This document shows positions 5,810 to 13,142 of a stretch of 13,212 bases of DNA, in pieces; positions within the stretch are counted from its first letter, which is position 1; each line of letters begins with the position of its first letter. Both the position numbers and the translations under genes were made by a program. Below the pieces are notes generated by a model. That model had not been told where the DNA came from. It did no database searches and worked only from the letters and a program-made list of their open reading frames with translations. The DNA comes from Erythrobacter sp. (GTDB taxonomy: Bacteria; Pseudomonadota; Alphaproteobacteria; Sphingomonadales; Sphingomonadaceae): contig NZOF01000132.1 of NCBI GenBank assembly GCA_002695185.1, positions 1 through 13,212 on the forward strand, in the 5' to 3' direction.

Positions 5810-7411
5810 TTGAGTTTCGGACGGGAATCGCGGCGTGCAGGAGTGAGCCTGGCTGTGCTGGCCTTTGCGGTCGGCGGAAGTATGCCCGCCAATGCCCAGG
5901 CTACTGCAAACGTGGAACAGCAGGCGGCAGTCAGCTTTGATATTCGCGCCTTTCAGGTGCGTGGCAACGAAGTTCTTCCGCCCGAAGCCGTGGAAAGCGC
6001 GGTCTATCCCTTTATGGGGCCCGGGCGGACCGAAGAAGATGTCGAGGCAGCTCGCGCTGCGTTGCAGCAGGCCTTCGAAGACGCCGGCTATGTCGCGGTT
6101 GCCGTTTATATTCCAGAACAGTCGGTCGATGGCGGGATCCTGCAATTGCAGGTGGAGCAGCAAGAAGTCGGCCAACTTCTTGTCGAAGGTGCGAGCGATC
6201 CCGATGGGGTTAGAGCACTCGCGCCCTCTGTAGCGCCTGGTGAGACGCCCAATCTTCCCGAGTTTCAGCGTGACGTTGTGGCTCTTAACCAGAATCCCAA
6301 CAGGCGCGTGACCCCTGAGCTGCGGGCCGGTGAGGCACCCGGGACACTCGATGTGGTGCTCAAGGTCGAGGAATCATCTCCCTTTCACGCCTCGGCGGAA
6401 CTCAATAATTTCAACTCCTCGACAACCACCGACCTGCGTGCCTCGGCTACGATCCGTTATGACGACATGTGGGGCCGGGGCGACAGTCTTTCGCTCTCCG
6501 CACAAACGGCACCTCGTCGAACTGACGATGGCACGGTGTTCTCCGGCAACTATCTCATGCGCCTCGGCACGGGAACGCAATTGCTCGGCTATTATGTCCA
6601 TTCGGACAGCGATATCGCAGTGGTTGGCGGTACCAATGTCATTGGTAAAGGCGATCTGGCCGGCCTGCGTCTCATCCGGTCGCTCGGCAGCAGCGAAGGT
6701 TTCTACCATGCGCTGACGCTCGGGATGGACTGGAAAAGCTTCAAGGAAGATGTCCTGCTTGGGTCGGACCAGGCTTCCGCGCCAATCGAGTATTTCCCGG
6801 TCATGGCGTCCTGGCGGGGGGATTGGATCGGCGATTTCTCCACCAGCAATCTTGCTCTGACCGGTGTCTTCGGGATTCGCGGACTGGGGGATAGCTGGGT
6901 CGAGTTCGATGCCAAGCGCTACAACGCACGGCCGAGCTTCATCACGATCAAGCTCAATGGCGAGACCACGCGCGATATCGGCAGCGATTTTCAGATCAAT
7001 GCGAGGTTGACGGCACAATGGTCGCCCGATCCGCTGATCTCCAACGAGGGATTCAGCCTCGGTGGCATGTCAAGCGTGCGCGGCTACTACGAGTCGGAAG
7101 TGCTTGGCGACTATGGCTTTGCCTATCAGACCGAAATCCGCACGCCCGACCTTGCCAGCATTGTCGGAGCGCCGCTCGATGAACTGCGCTTCCACGCATT
7201 TGTCGACAGCGGTTATGCCGGCATTCACGATCCGCTCGAAAGTCAGATCGCTACACGCGATCAGTGGCTGTCCAGCGTCGGTCTCGGCGGTCGCATCCGC
7301 ATCTTCAACTATCTTTCCGGCGCGCTCGATGTGGGCGTGCCGCTGAAATCCACGTCGGAGTCTGACTCTGGCGATGTCTTCGCTCGCTTCCGTATCCAGG
7401 GGGAATTCTAG
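5810..7411 (+). CDS. ShlB/FhaC/HecB-type TPS outer-membrane transporter
   Basis: This is the TpsB pore of a two-partner secretion system. It carries a large secreted partner across the outer membrane. From the TTG at 5810 it has 533 residues, close to the usual 530-590. The signal peptide covers about 1-30 (SRRAGVSLAVLAFAVGGSM, cleavage after NAQA). A first POTRA domain follows (about 41-118: IRAFQVRGNEVLPPE, then DAGYVAVAVYIPEQ). A second POTRA lies at about 120-190, and the beta-barrel at about 190-533. The barrel contains the Omp85-family motif VRGY at 423-426 (SLGGMSSVRGYYESE) and ends in Phe, as the outer-membrane beta-signal requires. GGGGGAAG just upstream supports TTG 5810. A TTG at 5774 would add 12 residues before the signal peptide. 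It is the first gene of the operon, and its TAG directly touches the next ATG (TAGATG). No TpsA gene is adjacent upstream. Confidence 0.92.
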   Translation: MSFGRESRRAGVSLAVLAFAVGGSMPANAQATANVEQQAAVSFDIRAFQVRGNEVLPPEAVESAVYPFMGPGRTEEDVEAARAALQQAFEDAGYVAVAVYIPEQSVDGGILQLQVEQQEVGQLLVEGASDPDGVRALAPSVAPGETPNLPEFQRDVVALNQNPNRRVTPELRAGEAPGTLDVVLKVEESSPFHASAELNNFNSSTTTDLRASATIRYDDMWGRGDSLSLSAQTAPRRTDDGTVFSGNYLMRLGTGTQLLGYYVHSDSDIAVVGGTNVIGKGDLAGLRLIRSLGSSEGFYHALTLGMDWKSFKEDVLLGSDQASAPIEYFPVMASWRGDWIGDFSTSNLALTGVFGIRGLGDSWVEFDAKRYNARPSFITIKLNGETTRDIGSDFQINARLTAQWSPDPLISNEGFSLGGMSSVRGYYESEVLGDYGFAYQTEIRTPDLASIVGAPLDELRFHAFVDSGYAGIHDPLESQIATRDQWLSSVGLGGRIRIFNYLSGALDVGVPLKSTSESDSGDVFARFRIQGEF

Positions 7412-9172
7412 ATGTCTCTTTCTTCTCGCATGAAGAAGGGCGTGATCGGCGGTCTACTGGCCGCCGCTGCGCTCACCACTGCCGCGCCCGCCAATGCCTG
7501 GTGGGAAAGTGATTTTGCCTATCGGACACGTATCAACCTCAACACCGCGGCCGCTGGCGTCACCGGTGAGGTGATGCGCGCACCGGTGCTGGTGCGGCTG
7601 CACAGCGGCAATTTCAATTTCGCAGACGTCAAGGCGGATGGCTCGGATTTGCGGTTCGTCGCAGGCGATGACCGCACGCCCCTCACCTTCCATATCGAGA
7701 AATGGTCGCCGCAAGAGCAGCAGGCCCTTGTCTGGGTGGATGTTCAGAATATCCAGCCAGACCAGGCTTCGGCCATTTATGCCTATTACGGCAACGAAAG
7801 CGCCGAAGCGGCCCAGGACGTGGCAGGAACATTCAGTCCGGACTACGCCCTTGTCTATCATTTCGACAACGAGGGAGCCCCTCGGGACGCCACTGCCAAC
7901 GGCAATAATGCCAGTGGCGGTGAGACTCGGAACGCGGGCGGCCTGATCGGACAAAGTCTGGTGCTCGACGGCATCACGCCGGTCAATCTGCCCGCGTCCG
8001 CCTTTGGGGCTGGCCCGCTTTCGGTGAGCTTCTGGGTCAAACCGCAAAGCGACGGCACGCTCTTTGCTTTGCCCGGCGCCATTGCTCTGGTCCGCGAAGG
8101 CGATCAGGTCTTCCTCGACCGCAATGGCGAGCGCAGCGCCGGTGTAGCCATCGCTGCCGACAGCTGGGCGCATCTCGCGCTCGCCAATGATGGCCAAGCC
8201 AGTACGCTCTATCTGGACGGTCAGCCCGCGGCGCAGCTCGCCGGCGCTCTCGACGCTGCCAGTGGTAACCCGCAATTGGGTGCAGGCTTTGCTGGCGAGA
8301 TTGACGAATTCCGGGTCGCAGGCACTGCGCTGCCCGCAAGTGCCTTCCAGCTCGCCGCGGCCAGCGAAGGCCAGGCTTCGCGTCTGGTGGCAGCCGACAC
8401 GGCCGAGCAGGTCGAAACGGGAGGCAGTCACAACAATTTCTCGATCCTGTTCAAGGCGCTCACGCTCGATGCCTGGGTCGTCATCATTCTGCTCGCCTTT
8501 ATGCTGGCCATCTCCATCTGGATCATGATCGCCAAGGGGTTGATGATCGGACGGGTTCGCCGGGGCAATACGGACTTTCTTGAAGCCTATACCCAGGCAG
8601 CGGGGCAGACCGATGATCACGCTGGCCTGCCAGTCGTGAATGGCGGCGGCGATGCGCCCATGGCGCGCATCTACAATATCGGTCGGCGCGAACTGGAAAG
8701 CCGTTTGAAGGAAGGCCGTGCCACCGGCAGCCGCTTTGCGATCCGCTCCAATTCCATCGCCGCGATCCGCTCGGCGCTTGATGCGGGCAGAACACGCATC
8801 TCACAAAAGCTCAACAACCGGATGATCCTGCTGACCATCGCCATTGCCGGCGGCCCTTTCATCGGCCTGCTTGGAACGGTGCTGGGCGTCATGATCACCT
8901 TCTCCGACGTGGCGGCAGCGGGCGAGGTCAATATCAACGCGATCGCCCCTGGTATTGCCGCCGCCTTGCTCGCGACTGTGGCAGGTCTCGCCGTCGCGAT
9001 CCCGGCCCTGTTTGGATACAACTATCTGATCAGCCGCATCCAGGAGATCGATACCGACCACGATCTGTTCGTCGATGAGCTTGAAAAACGCATCGCCGAG
9101 ACGTGGCAGGATACCGGTCCCACCGGCAGGCCCAGCGGGCAGGATACTCCCGCCCTGGCTGCGGCGAACTGA
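7412..9172 (+). CDS. exbB: ExbB/TolQ-type proton channel with DUF2341 and LamG-like periplasmic head
   Basis: This is the proton-channel subunit of a TonB motor with a large added head. The 586 residues run as follows. Signal peptide about 1-29 (VIGGLLAAAALTTAAPANA). DUF2341 domain about 30-145, beginning WWESDFAYRTRINLNT, with AIYAYYGNE near 121-129. LamG/concanavalin-like domain about 145-315 (YHFDNEG, LSVSFWVKPQSDGTLFAL, SWAHLALAND, GEIDEFRVAG). Membrane segment 1 at about 353-376, then a cytoplasmic loop. Membrane segment 2 at about 471-497 (GGPFIGLLGTVLGVMITF). Membrane segment 3 at about 510-535 (IAPGIAAALLATVAGLAVAI). The last two carry the ExbB/TolQ/MotA family motifs. Classical ExbB is about 240 residues, so more than half of this protein lies outside the cell membrane. 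GGGGGA before the ATG is a good ribosome binding site. ExbD follows after 11 bp. The head may touch cargo, peptidoglycan or glycans; this is inference. Confidence 0.9.
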   Translation: MSLSSRMKKGVIGGLLAAAALTTAAPANAWWESDFAYRTRINLNTAAAGVTGEVMRAPVLVRLHSGNFNFADVKADGSDLRFVAGDDRTPLTFHIEKWSPQEQQALVWVDVQNIQPDQASAIYAYYGNESAEAAQDVAGTFSPDYALVYHFDNEGAPRDATANGNNASGGETRNAGGLIGQSLVLDGITPVNLPASAFGAGPLSVSFWVKPQSDGTLFALPGAIALVREGDQVFLDRNGERSAGVAIAADSWAHLALANDGQASTLYLDGQPAAQLAGALDAASGNPQLGAGFAGEIDEFRVAGTALPASAFQLAAASEGQASRLVAADTAEQVETGGSHNNFSILFKALTLDAWVVIILLAFMLAISIWIMIAKGLMIGRVRRGNTDFLEAYTQAAGQTDDHAGLPVVNGGGDAPMARIYNIGRRELESRLKEGRATGSRFAIRSNSIAAIRSALDAGRTRISQKLNNRMILLTIAIAGGPFIGLLGTVLGVMITFSDVAAAGEVNINAIAPGIAAALLATVAGLAVAIPALFGYNYLISRIQEIDTDHDLFVDELEKRIAETWQDTGPTGRPSGQDTPALAAAN

Positions 9173-9183
9173 GGGAGGCCCCG

Positions 9184-9603
9184 ATGGCGATGAAAGCCAA
9201 TCAGGGCGCCCAGCCCTATAACGAGATCAACATCACCCCCTTCGTCGATGTGGTTCTGGTGCTGCTGATCATCTTCATTCTGATGACCACGGCTGCGGTT
9301 CAGGGAATCCAGGTCGATCTGCCGAGCGCCTCTTCGGCCCAGACATTGGAAGCGCAAAAGAGCCGAGTGATCGCGGTCAGTAATGACGGGACCATCTCGA
9401 TCGACGCCATTCCGATGTCGCTCAGCGAACTGGAAGGCGAGTTGCGACGCTCCGTGTCCACTACGCCCGATCTCGCCGTCATTCTCCGCGGTGATCGGGC
9501 AGTCCAGTACGACCGGATCATGCAGGTGCTCGACATCTGTTCGAAGGTCGGTGTTCCATCGCTCGGCATGGCATCGACCCGCCCTCCTGGCGGCGGCGCG
9601 TGA
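9184..9603 (+). CDS. exbD: ExbD/TolR-family motor subunit
   Basis: Partner of ExbB in the inner-membrane proton-driven motor. The 139 residues match the family length. There is a short cytoplasmic N-terminus, then one membrane segment (about 19-40) containing EINITPFVDVVLVLLIIF. Asp22 matches the proton-carrying Asp25 of E. coli ExbD. A periplasmic domain of about 100 residues follows, with IQVDLPSA, LAVILRGDRAVQYDRIMQVL and a VGVPSLGM-type end typical of ExbD/TolR. The start at 9184 is chosen because GGGAGG stands just before it and the protein then begins shortly before NEINITP. The open frame to the left overlaps exbB and has no support. Confidence 0.95.
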   Translation: MAMKANQGAQPYNEINITPFVDVVLVLLIIFILMTTAAVQGIQVDLPSASSAQTLEAQKSRVIAVSNDGTISIDAIPMSLSELEGELRRSVSTTPDLAVILRGDRAVQYDRIMQVLDICSKVGVPSLGMASTRPPGGGA

Positions 9604-9624
9604 GGGGAGTGGGAGCCATGAGCC

Positions 9625-9855
9625 ATGCGACTTCGCCTACTACGCCATCTCGATCGGATAAGAGATCGACGGCCTGTCTTGCGCATCTCGCGCTCAAGTT
9701 ATCGGCGGCGACGCAGGCGCTCGCTTCTGGCGCTCGCCATTGTGCTGCTGGCCCTGTCGGCGGGCTTGTTGCTGGCCGACAGCCTGACGGCCAAAGCTCG
9801 CGGTTATCTCCGCCCCCCGGTGCAAAGCACAGGCGAAGTGCCGGCGTCGCCTTGA
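9625..9855 (+). CDS. Small Arg-rich single-pass membrane protein
   Basis: Unrecognised, 76 residues. The first 32 residues hold 15 arginines. A clean membrane segment follows (about 33-52, SLLALAIVLLALSAGLLLAD), and then about 24 residues that the positive-inside rule would place in the periplasm. From about 9690 on, third codon positions are GC-rich in this frame as in the neighbours. GGGAG lies 9 nt before the ATG. Another frame from an ATG at 9618 (94 residues, ending at 9902) also has a suitably placed GGGGAG, and its TGA overlaps the ATG of tonB. That frame is less hydrophobic and has poorer codon bias in the second half. A single frameshift joining the two frames cannot be excluded. Position between exbD and tonB suggests an accessory motor subunit. 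Confidence 0.55.
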   Translation: MRLRLLRHLDRIRDRRPVLRISRSSYRRRRRRSLLALAIVLLALSAGLLLADSLTAKARGYLRPPVQSTGEVPASP

Positions 9856-9901
9856 ACGGCGCGGCCACCTGCCTGCCCGCGATCGCGGCAAGGAGGCACT
9901 G

Positions 9902-10612
9902 ATGGCAGCCATGGCATTGCCCGGTGCGAGCGAATGGGGCGCCACGCCTCCTCGCGCAGCACGTTCATCGACCCGTTTCGGTCAAGCGCTGGCTGTCATC
10001 GGCGTGGGACTGATCTTGGTTCTCGGCTATATGTTCTGGGGCGGAGAAACGGTCAGCGAGAGGCCCAACGAAGTAAAGACGACGCGGGTCATCCTGCCGC
10101 CTCCACCCCCGCCCCCGCCGGAGACGCAGCCACAGGAGAAGCCGCCCGAGCCGGTTGATGCGCCCCCAATCGAGGAGCCGGTCGATACGCCCCCTCCGCC
10201 CGATCAGGCCCAATCATCCGATCCGGCACCGGGCGACAATGCCCTCACCGCGCGCGAAGGCGCAGGCCCCAGCAATTACGGGCTCGCCGGAGGCGATGGC
10301 ACAGGCACGCGGATCGGTGGACGACCAGGCGGTAGCGGCAACGGATTTGCGGCATACGCCAATGTGGCGCTGGCTGGAATTCGTGCGGCGGCGCAGCGCG
10401 ACGATGAACTCTCGCGCGGCCGATATTCTGTTCAGCTCGCTGTCACGGTCAACGCCGCTGGAAAGATCACCAATGTGCGCGTGCTCAGCGGCGGCAGTGA
10501 TCGTCGAAACGCCCGGATACGTGAAGTTCTGACCGGTCTCCAATTGTCCCAGCGTCCGCCCGATGGCCTGCCCGTCATGCGGATCGAACTCAACGCCCGC
10601 TCGGGAGCCTGA
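9902..10612 (+). CDS. tonB: TonB energy transducer with Pro-rich linker
   Basis: This protein transmits the energy of the ExbB/ExbD motor across the periplasm to an outer-membrane partner. The 236 residues have a short cytoplasmic start and one membrane segment (about 27-46, GQALAVIGVGLILVLGYMFW). A Pro-rich spacer follows (about 65-110, with an eight-Pro run and repeated PPEPV/EEPVDTP elements), then a Gly-rich stretch (about 125-150). A TonB_C-type domain ends the protein (about 150-234: YSVQLAVTVNAAGKITNVRV, LSGGSD, RPPDGLPVMRIEL). An AAGGAGG ribosome binding site 5 bp before the ATG makes the start secure. Co-transcription with exbB and exbD indicates a dedicated motor. The outer-membrane client is not a visible TonB-dependent receptor; the TPS transporter and the Porin_5 protein are the only outer-membrane candidates in the operon. 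Confidence 0.93.
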   Translation: MAAMALPGASEWGATPPRAARSSTRFGQALAVIGVGLILVLGYMFWGGETVSERPNEVKTTRVILPPPPPPPPETQPQEKPPEPVDAPPIEEPVDTPPPPDQAQSSDPAPGDNALTAREGAGPSNYGLAGGDGTGTRIGGRPGGSGNGFAAYANVALAGIRAAAQRDDELSRGRYSVQLAVTVNAAGKITNVRVLSGGSDRRNARIREVLTGLQLSQRPPDGLPVMRIELNARSGA

Positions 10613-10664
10613 AGTCATGATCCATCAGCTCGCCGACGATCCAACTCCCAGGGGGAAAACACCT

Positions 10665-12419
10665 ATGTCTCACACTTGCCTTGCTTCCCGTCTCAAACCT
10701 GTTCTGCTGGCTTGCGCCGCAGGCGTGGGTCTCGCCGCTGCGCCCGCTCATGCGCAGCAGGTCGATCCCAACCGGCTGCTCGAGCTTATGGTCGAGAAGG
10801 GCCTGGTCAGCCGCGAGGAAGCCGACGCCATGATCGCCGACGCGACCGTGGAGCCGCAACCGCTTCCGCCGGTTCCTGCCGGCGGTGTGGCAGCGGACGG
10901 CACCCAGACGATCCCTTATGTGCCGCAGGTGGTGCGCGATCAGCTCAAGGAAGAGCTGCGCGAGGAATTGGGGCAACAGGCCCAAGCCGAAGGCTGGTCG
11001 CGTCCGGGGGAGACGCCCGAGTGGACGCGCCGGATCTCGCTCTATGGCGATGTGCGCGCCCGCTATGAAGGTATCTTCATGGATGACGGCAATTTCGACA
11101 TCTTCGAGAATTTCTCCGCCATTAATCGCGGCGATCCCCAGAACATCAATACCGGATCACCCGATTACATTCCGCCCCAGTTCATCAACTCGCTCGAAGA
11201 TCGTACGCGCTTCCAATTGCGTGCAAGATTGGGCGTTAGGGCGCAGATAACAGACTGGGTCTCCGCCGACATTCGCGTTGCGACCGGTAATGACCGCACG
11301 CCGGTCTCGACCAATCAGACCATGGGCGCTTTTGGTGGCGGCGGGTACGAGATCTGGCTCGATCGTGCCGCTATCCACCTGACGCCGGTTGAGAACACCC
11401 GGATCGACCTCGGACGCTTTTCCAATCCGTTCTGGACGTCCGAACTCCTGTTCGACCAGGATCTGAATTTCGACGGCGTCGCGGTGTCCGGTCAAGGCAA
11501 TATTGCCGACAACTTCTCGCTGTTCGGCACTGCGGGCGCCTTCCCCGTCTTCAACACCGATCTTAACTTTGGCTCGCGCAATGCGCCCGAAGGCACGGGT
11601 GGTCCTTACGAATCCCACGACAAATATCTCTTCGCGGCCCAGGCCGGGTTCGAGGTCAGGCCGTCGCAGGAAATCAGCCTGCGCCTCGCGGGCGGCTACT
11701 TCCACTACGACAATGTCGAAGGCGAAGTGTCGAACCCCTGTTACTGGTACGAGCTCACCTGCTCAAGCGACGCTTCGCGGCCCGCGTTCCAGCAATTCGG
11801 CAACACAATGTTCCCGATCCGCGACGTAATCTATGATGGCGCGCCGGATCCGACGCTCCTTCCCGAAAACCAGTATTTCGGCCTCGCTTCGAAGTTCGAA
11901 ATCCTCAACATCCACGGGGCGCTCGAGTATCGGCCGTCCGACCGATTTGGCGTGCGGCTCGAAGGCGATTTCGTCAAGAACCTCGGCTGGGACCGCGATG
12001 TCCTCACGGCCCGTGCGGTCAAGAATCTCGGGCCGCAAATCACCATCCCGGATCCGGACGATACCAATGGGACAATCACTGTCGATGGCCCATATGAAGG
12101 CGGCGACACCGGCTGGCATGTGCGTCTTGCGATTGGTTCCGCACTCGACGCGGGTCAAGGCAATGTCACTGGCGCGCGTGCGGGCGATTGGAACGCCTGG
12201 GTAAGCTATCGCCATCTGGAATCGGATGCCGTGCTCGATGCCTTCGCCGATAGCGATTTTCATATCGGCGGGACCAACGCGAAGGGCTGGCAATTGGGCG
12301 GCAATTACGCGATTGCCCCGAATGTGCTGTTCGGCGGACGGTGGATGTCGGCCGAAGAGATTGCCGATGCGCCGTTCTCGGTCGACCGGGCCTTCATCGA
12401 CTTGATGACGCGGTTCTGA
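10665..12419 (+). CDS. Putative outer-membrane porin (Porin_5 type)
   Basis: Beta-barrel protein of the outer membrane, 584 residues from the ATG at 10665. Signal peptide about 1-30 (LKPVLLACAAGVGLAAAPAHA). A short helical element follows (about 34-60, LLELMVEKGLVSREEADAMI), typical of this 'putative porin' group, then a charged coiled stretch (about 88-108, QVVRDQLKEELREELGQQAQ). The barrel runs from about 122 to the end, with RRISLYGDVRARYEG, RTRFQLRARLGVRAQI and a LDRAAIHL.P....RIDLGRF stretch, and a C-terminal Phe (LMTRF). An in-frame ATG at 10617 exists, but the signal peptide and the GGGGGA before 10665 favour the later start. The coiled N-terminus could let it trimerise or span to the peptidoglycan. 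Transported substrate is unknown; its place in the operon suggests a role with the TPS/TonB machine. Confidence 0.87.
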   Translation: MSHTCLASRLKPVLLACAAGVGLAAAPAHAQQVDPNRLLELMVEKGLVSREEADAMIADATVEPQPLPPVPAGGVAADGTQTIPYVPQVVRDQLKEELREELGQQAQAEGWSRPGETPEWTRRISLYGDVRARYEGIFMDDGNFDIFENFSAINRGDPQNINTGSPDYIPPQFINSLEDRTRFQLRARLGVRAQITDWVSADIRVATGNDRTPVSTNQTMGAFGGGGYEIWLDRAAIHLTPVENTRIDLGRFSNPFWTSELLFDQDLNFDGVAVSGQGNIADNFSLFGTAGAFPVFNTDLNFGSRNAPEGTGGPYESHDKYLFAAQAGFEVRPSQEISLRLAGGYFHYDNVEGEVSNPCYWYELTCSSDASRPAFQQFGNTMFPIRDVIYDGAPDPTLLPENQYFGLASKFEILNIHGALEYRPSDRFGVRLEGDFVKNLGWDRDVLTARAVKNLGPQITIPDPDDTNGTITVDGPYEGGDTGWHVRLAIGSALDAGQGNVTGARAGDWNAWVSYRHLESDAVLDAFADSDFHIGGTNAKGWQLGGNYAIAPNVLFGGRWMSAEEIADAPFSVDRAFIDLMTRF

Positions 12420-12644
12420 GCGCCCTGACCTGTCATGTCGACCGCTTGCCTTCTGTTCTGCTCGACCTGGCTGCGCGAATATCGCGCAGCGCCCAGGTGC
12501 AAACGTCCGGCTCTGCCTGCTGTCCGTGCATGGCGGAGCCGGGTGCAAGCGGGGTGCATGGCAGATTTCTTGTTCGCAGTGATCCGGCGTGGCCAGGCCG
12601 GATCCGGTCGGTCCGGTTACCCTCATGCCGCACCGGCCCAATCT
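12420..12644 (+). other. Probable intergenic region after the porin gene
   Basis: About 225 bp with no convincing coding sequence. The frame of the next gene is open through it from an ATG at 12435, but the translation (many Arg, Cys and Trp, no ribosome binding site) does not look like a protein. It contains the strong hairpin at 12581-12604. If the next gene starts at 12558 instead, the gap shrinks accordingly. Confidence 0.5.
12581..12604 (+). other. Perfect 8-bp hairpin between porin and next gene
   Basis: GATCCGGC and GCCGGATC pair perfectly around the 8-nt loop GTGGCCAG, about 160 bp after the porin stop. No T-run follows, so it is not a classical terminator. It may stabilise or process the operon mRNA, lowering expression of the downstream genes. 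If translation starts at 12558 it would lie in the coding sequence, which argues for the later start. Confidence 0.45.
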
Positions 12645-13142
12645 ATGGCTGGCGCGGGCGCCTCGATAAGCCAGTGTGCCCGCGCCCCCTTTTCGCATCT
12701 GGTCCTCGCGAAGACATGCCGGGTCGGTCGAGCAGGCGCTTTGACAGCCATGCTGATGATTGCTTGCTCCACAGCCGATGTCCAAGCGCAATCGGAGGAC
12801 GCAACGGCTGAAAGATCGCAATCTCTGCCTGCCAATGCCGAAATCGAAGAGAGGCGCCGCATTGGCGGTGACCCCATTCCGGAACCTTGCATTATTGTCG
12901 ACATTGCTGGCCACAAGGCAGGGCATCTCGATTGCGCCACGCTGCGTTTGCAGGAGGCCGCCAATCTTGCCCAATCCGAGGCCCGGGCAGGGATTGATGC
13001 ACCTGTCCCGCGGGCCGGCTCCCCCGACACCGAGGTCGGCGTAGCACACGAAGCGGCTACGCGTCTGCGCATGGGCAGCGCGCTTGGTCACTCGGTTACG
13101 AGTGAACGCCCCGTCCGCCCTCCTCAAGGGGTGAGGCCATGA
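12645..13142 (+). CDS. Small secreted two-cysteine protein, start uncertain
   Basis: Unrecognised, 165 residues from the ATG at 12645. A hydrophobic export segment, ALTAMLMIACSTADVQAQS, sits at about residues 32-50 from this start and is preceded by Lys/Arg, so the mature protein would begin near QSEDATAE. The n-region is longer than usual. Alternatives are an ATG at 12558 with GGGG before it, or a TTG nearer the hydrophobic segment. The mature part has a compact motif, EPC-IIVDIAGHKAGHLD-C, with two cysteines 15 residues apart that could form a disulfide. A charged helix (TLRLQEAANLAQSEAR) and a Pro-rich tail follow. The TGA overlaps the ATG of the next gene (ATGA at 13139-13142), so the two are probably translated together. 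A periplasmic or surface accessory of the neighbouring secreted protein is a reasonable guess. Confidence 0.6.
   Translation: MAGAGASISQCARAPFSHLVLAKTCRVGRAGALTAMLMIACSTADVQAQSEDATAERSQSLPANAEIEERRRIGGDPIPEPCIIVDIAGHKAGHLDCATLRLQEAANLAQSEARAGIDAPVPRAGSPDTEVGVAHEAATRLRMGSALGHSVTSERPVRPPQGVRP

Noticed and set aside
7454..8620. Minus-strand open frame (388 codons) opposite the exbB fusion
   Set aside because: It is antisense to unambiguous DUF2341/LamG coding sequence and has no domain of its own.
12435..12644. Extension of the two-cysteine protein to the ATG at 12435
   Set aside because: No ribosome binding site, an implausible Arg/Cys/Trp-rich N-terminus, and a strong hairpin inside the extension.
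11763..13127. Long minus-strand open frame (454 codons) opposite the porin 3' end and the next gene
   Set aside because: It spans two + strand genes, has no recognisable domain and has a composition typical of antisense frames in GC-rich DNA.
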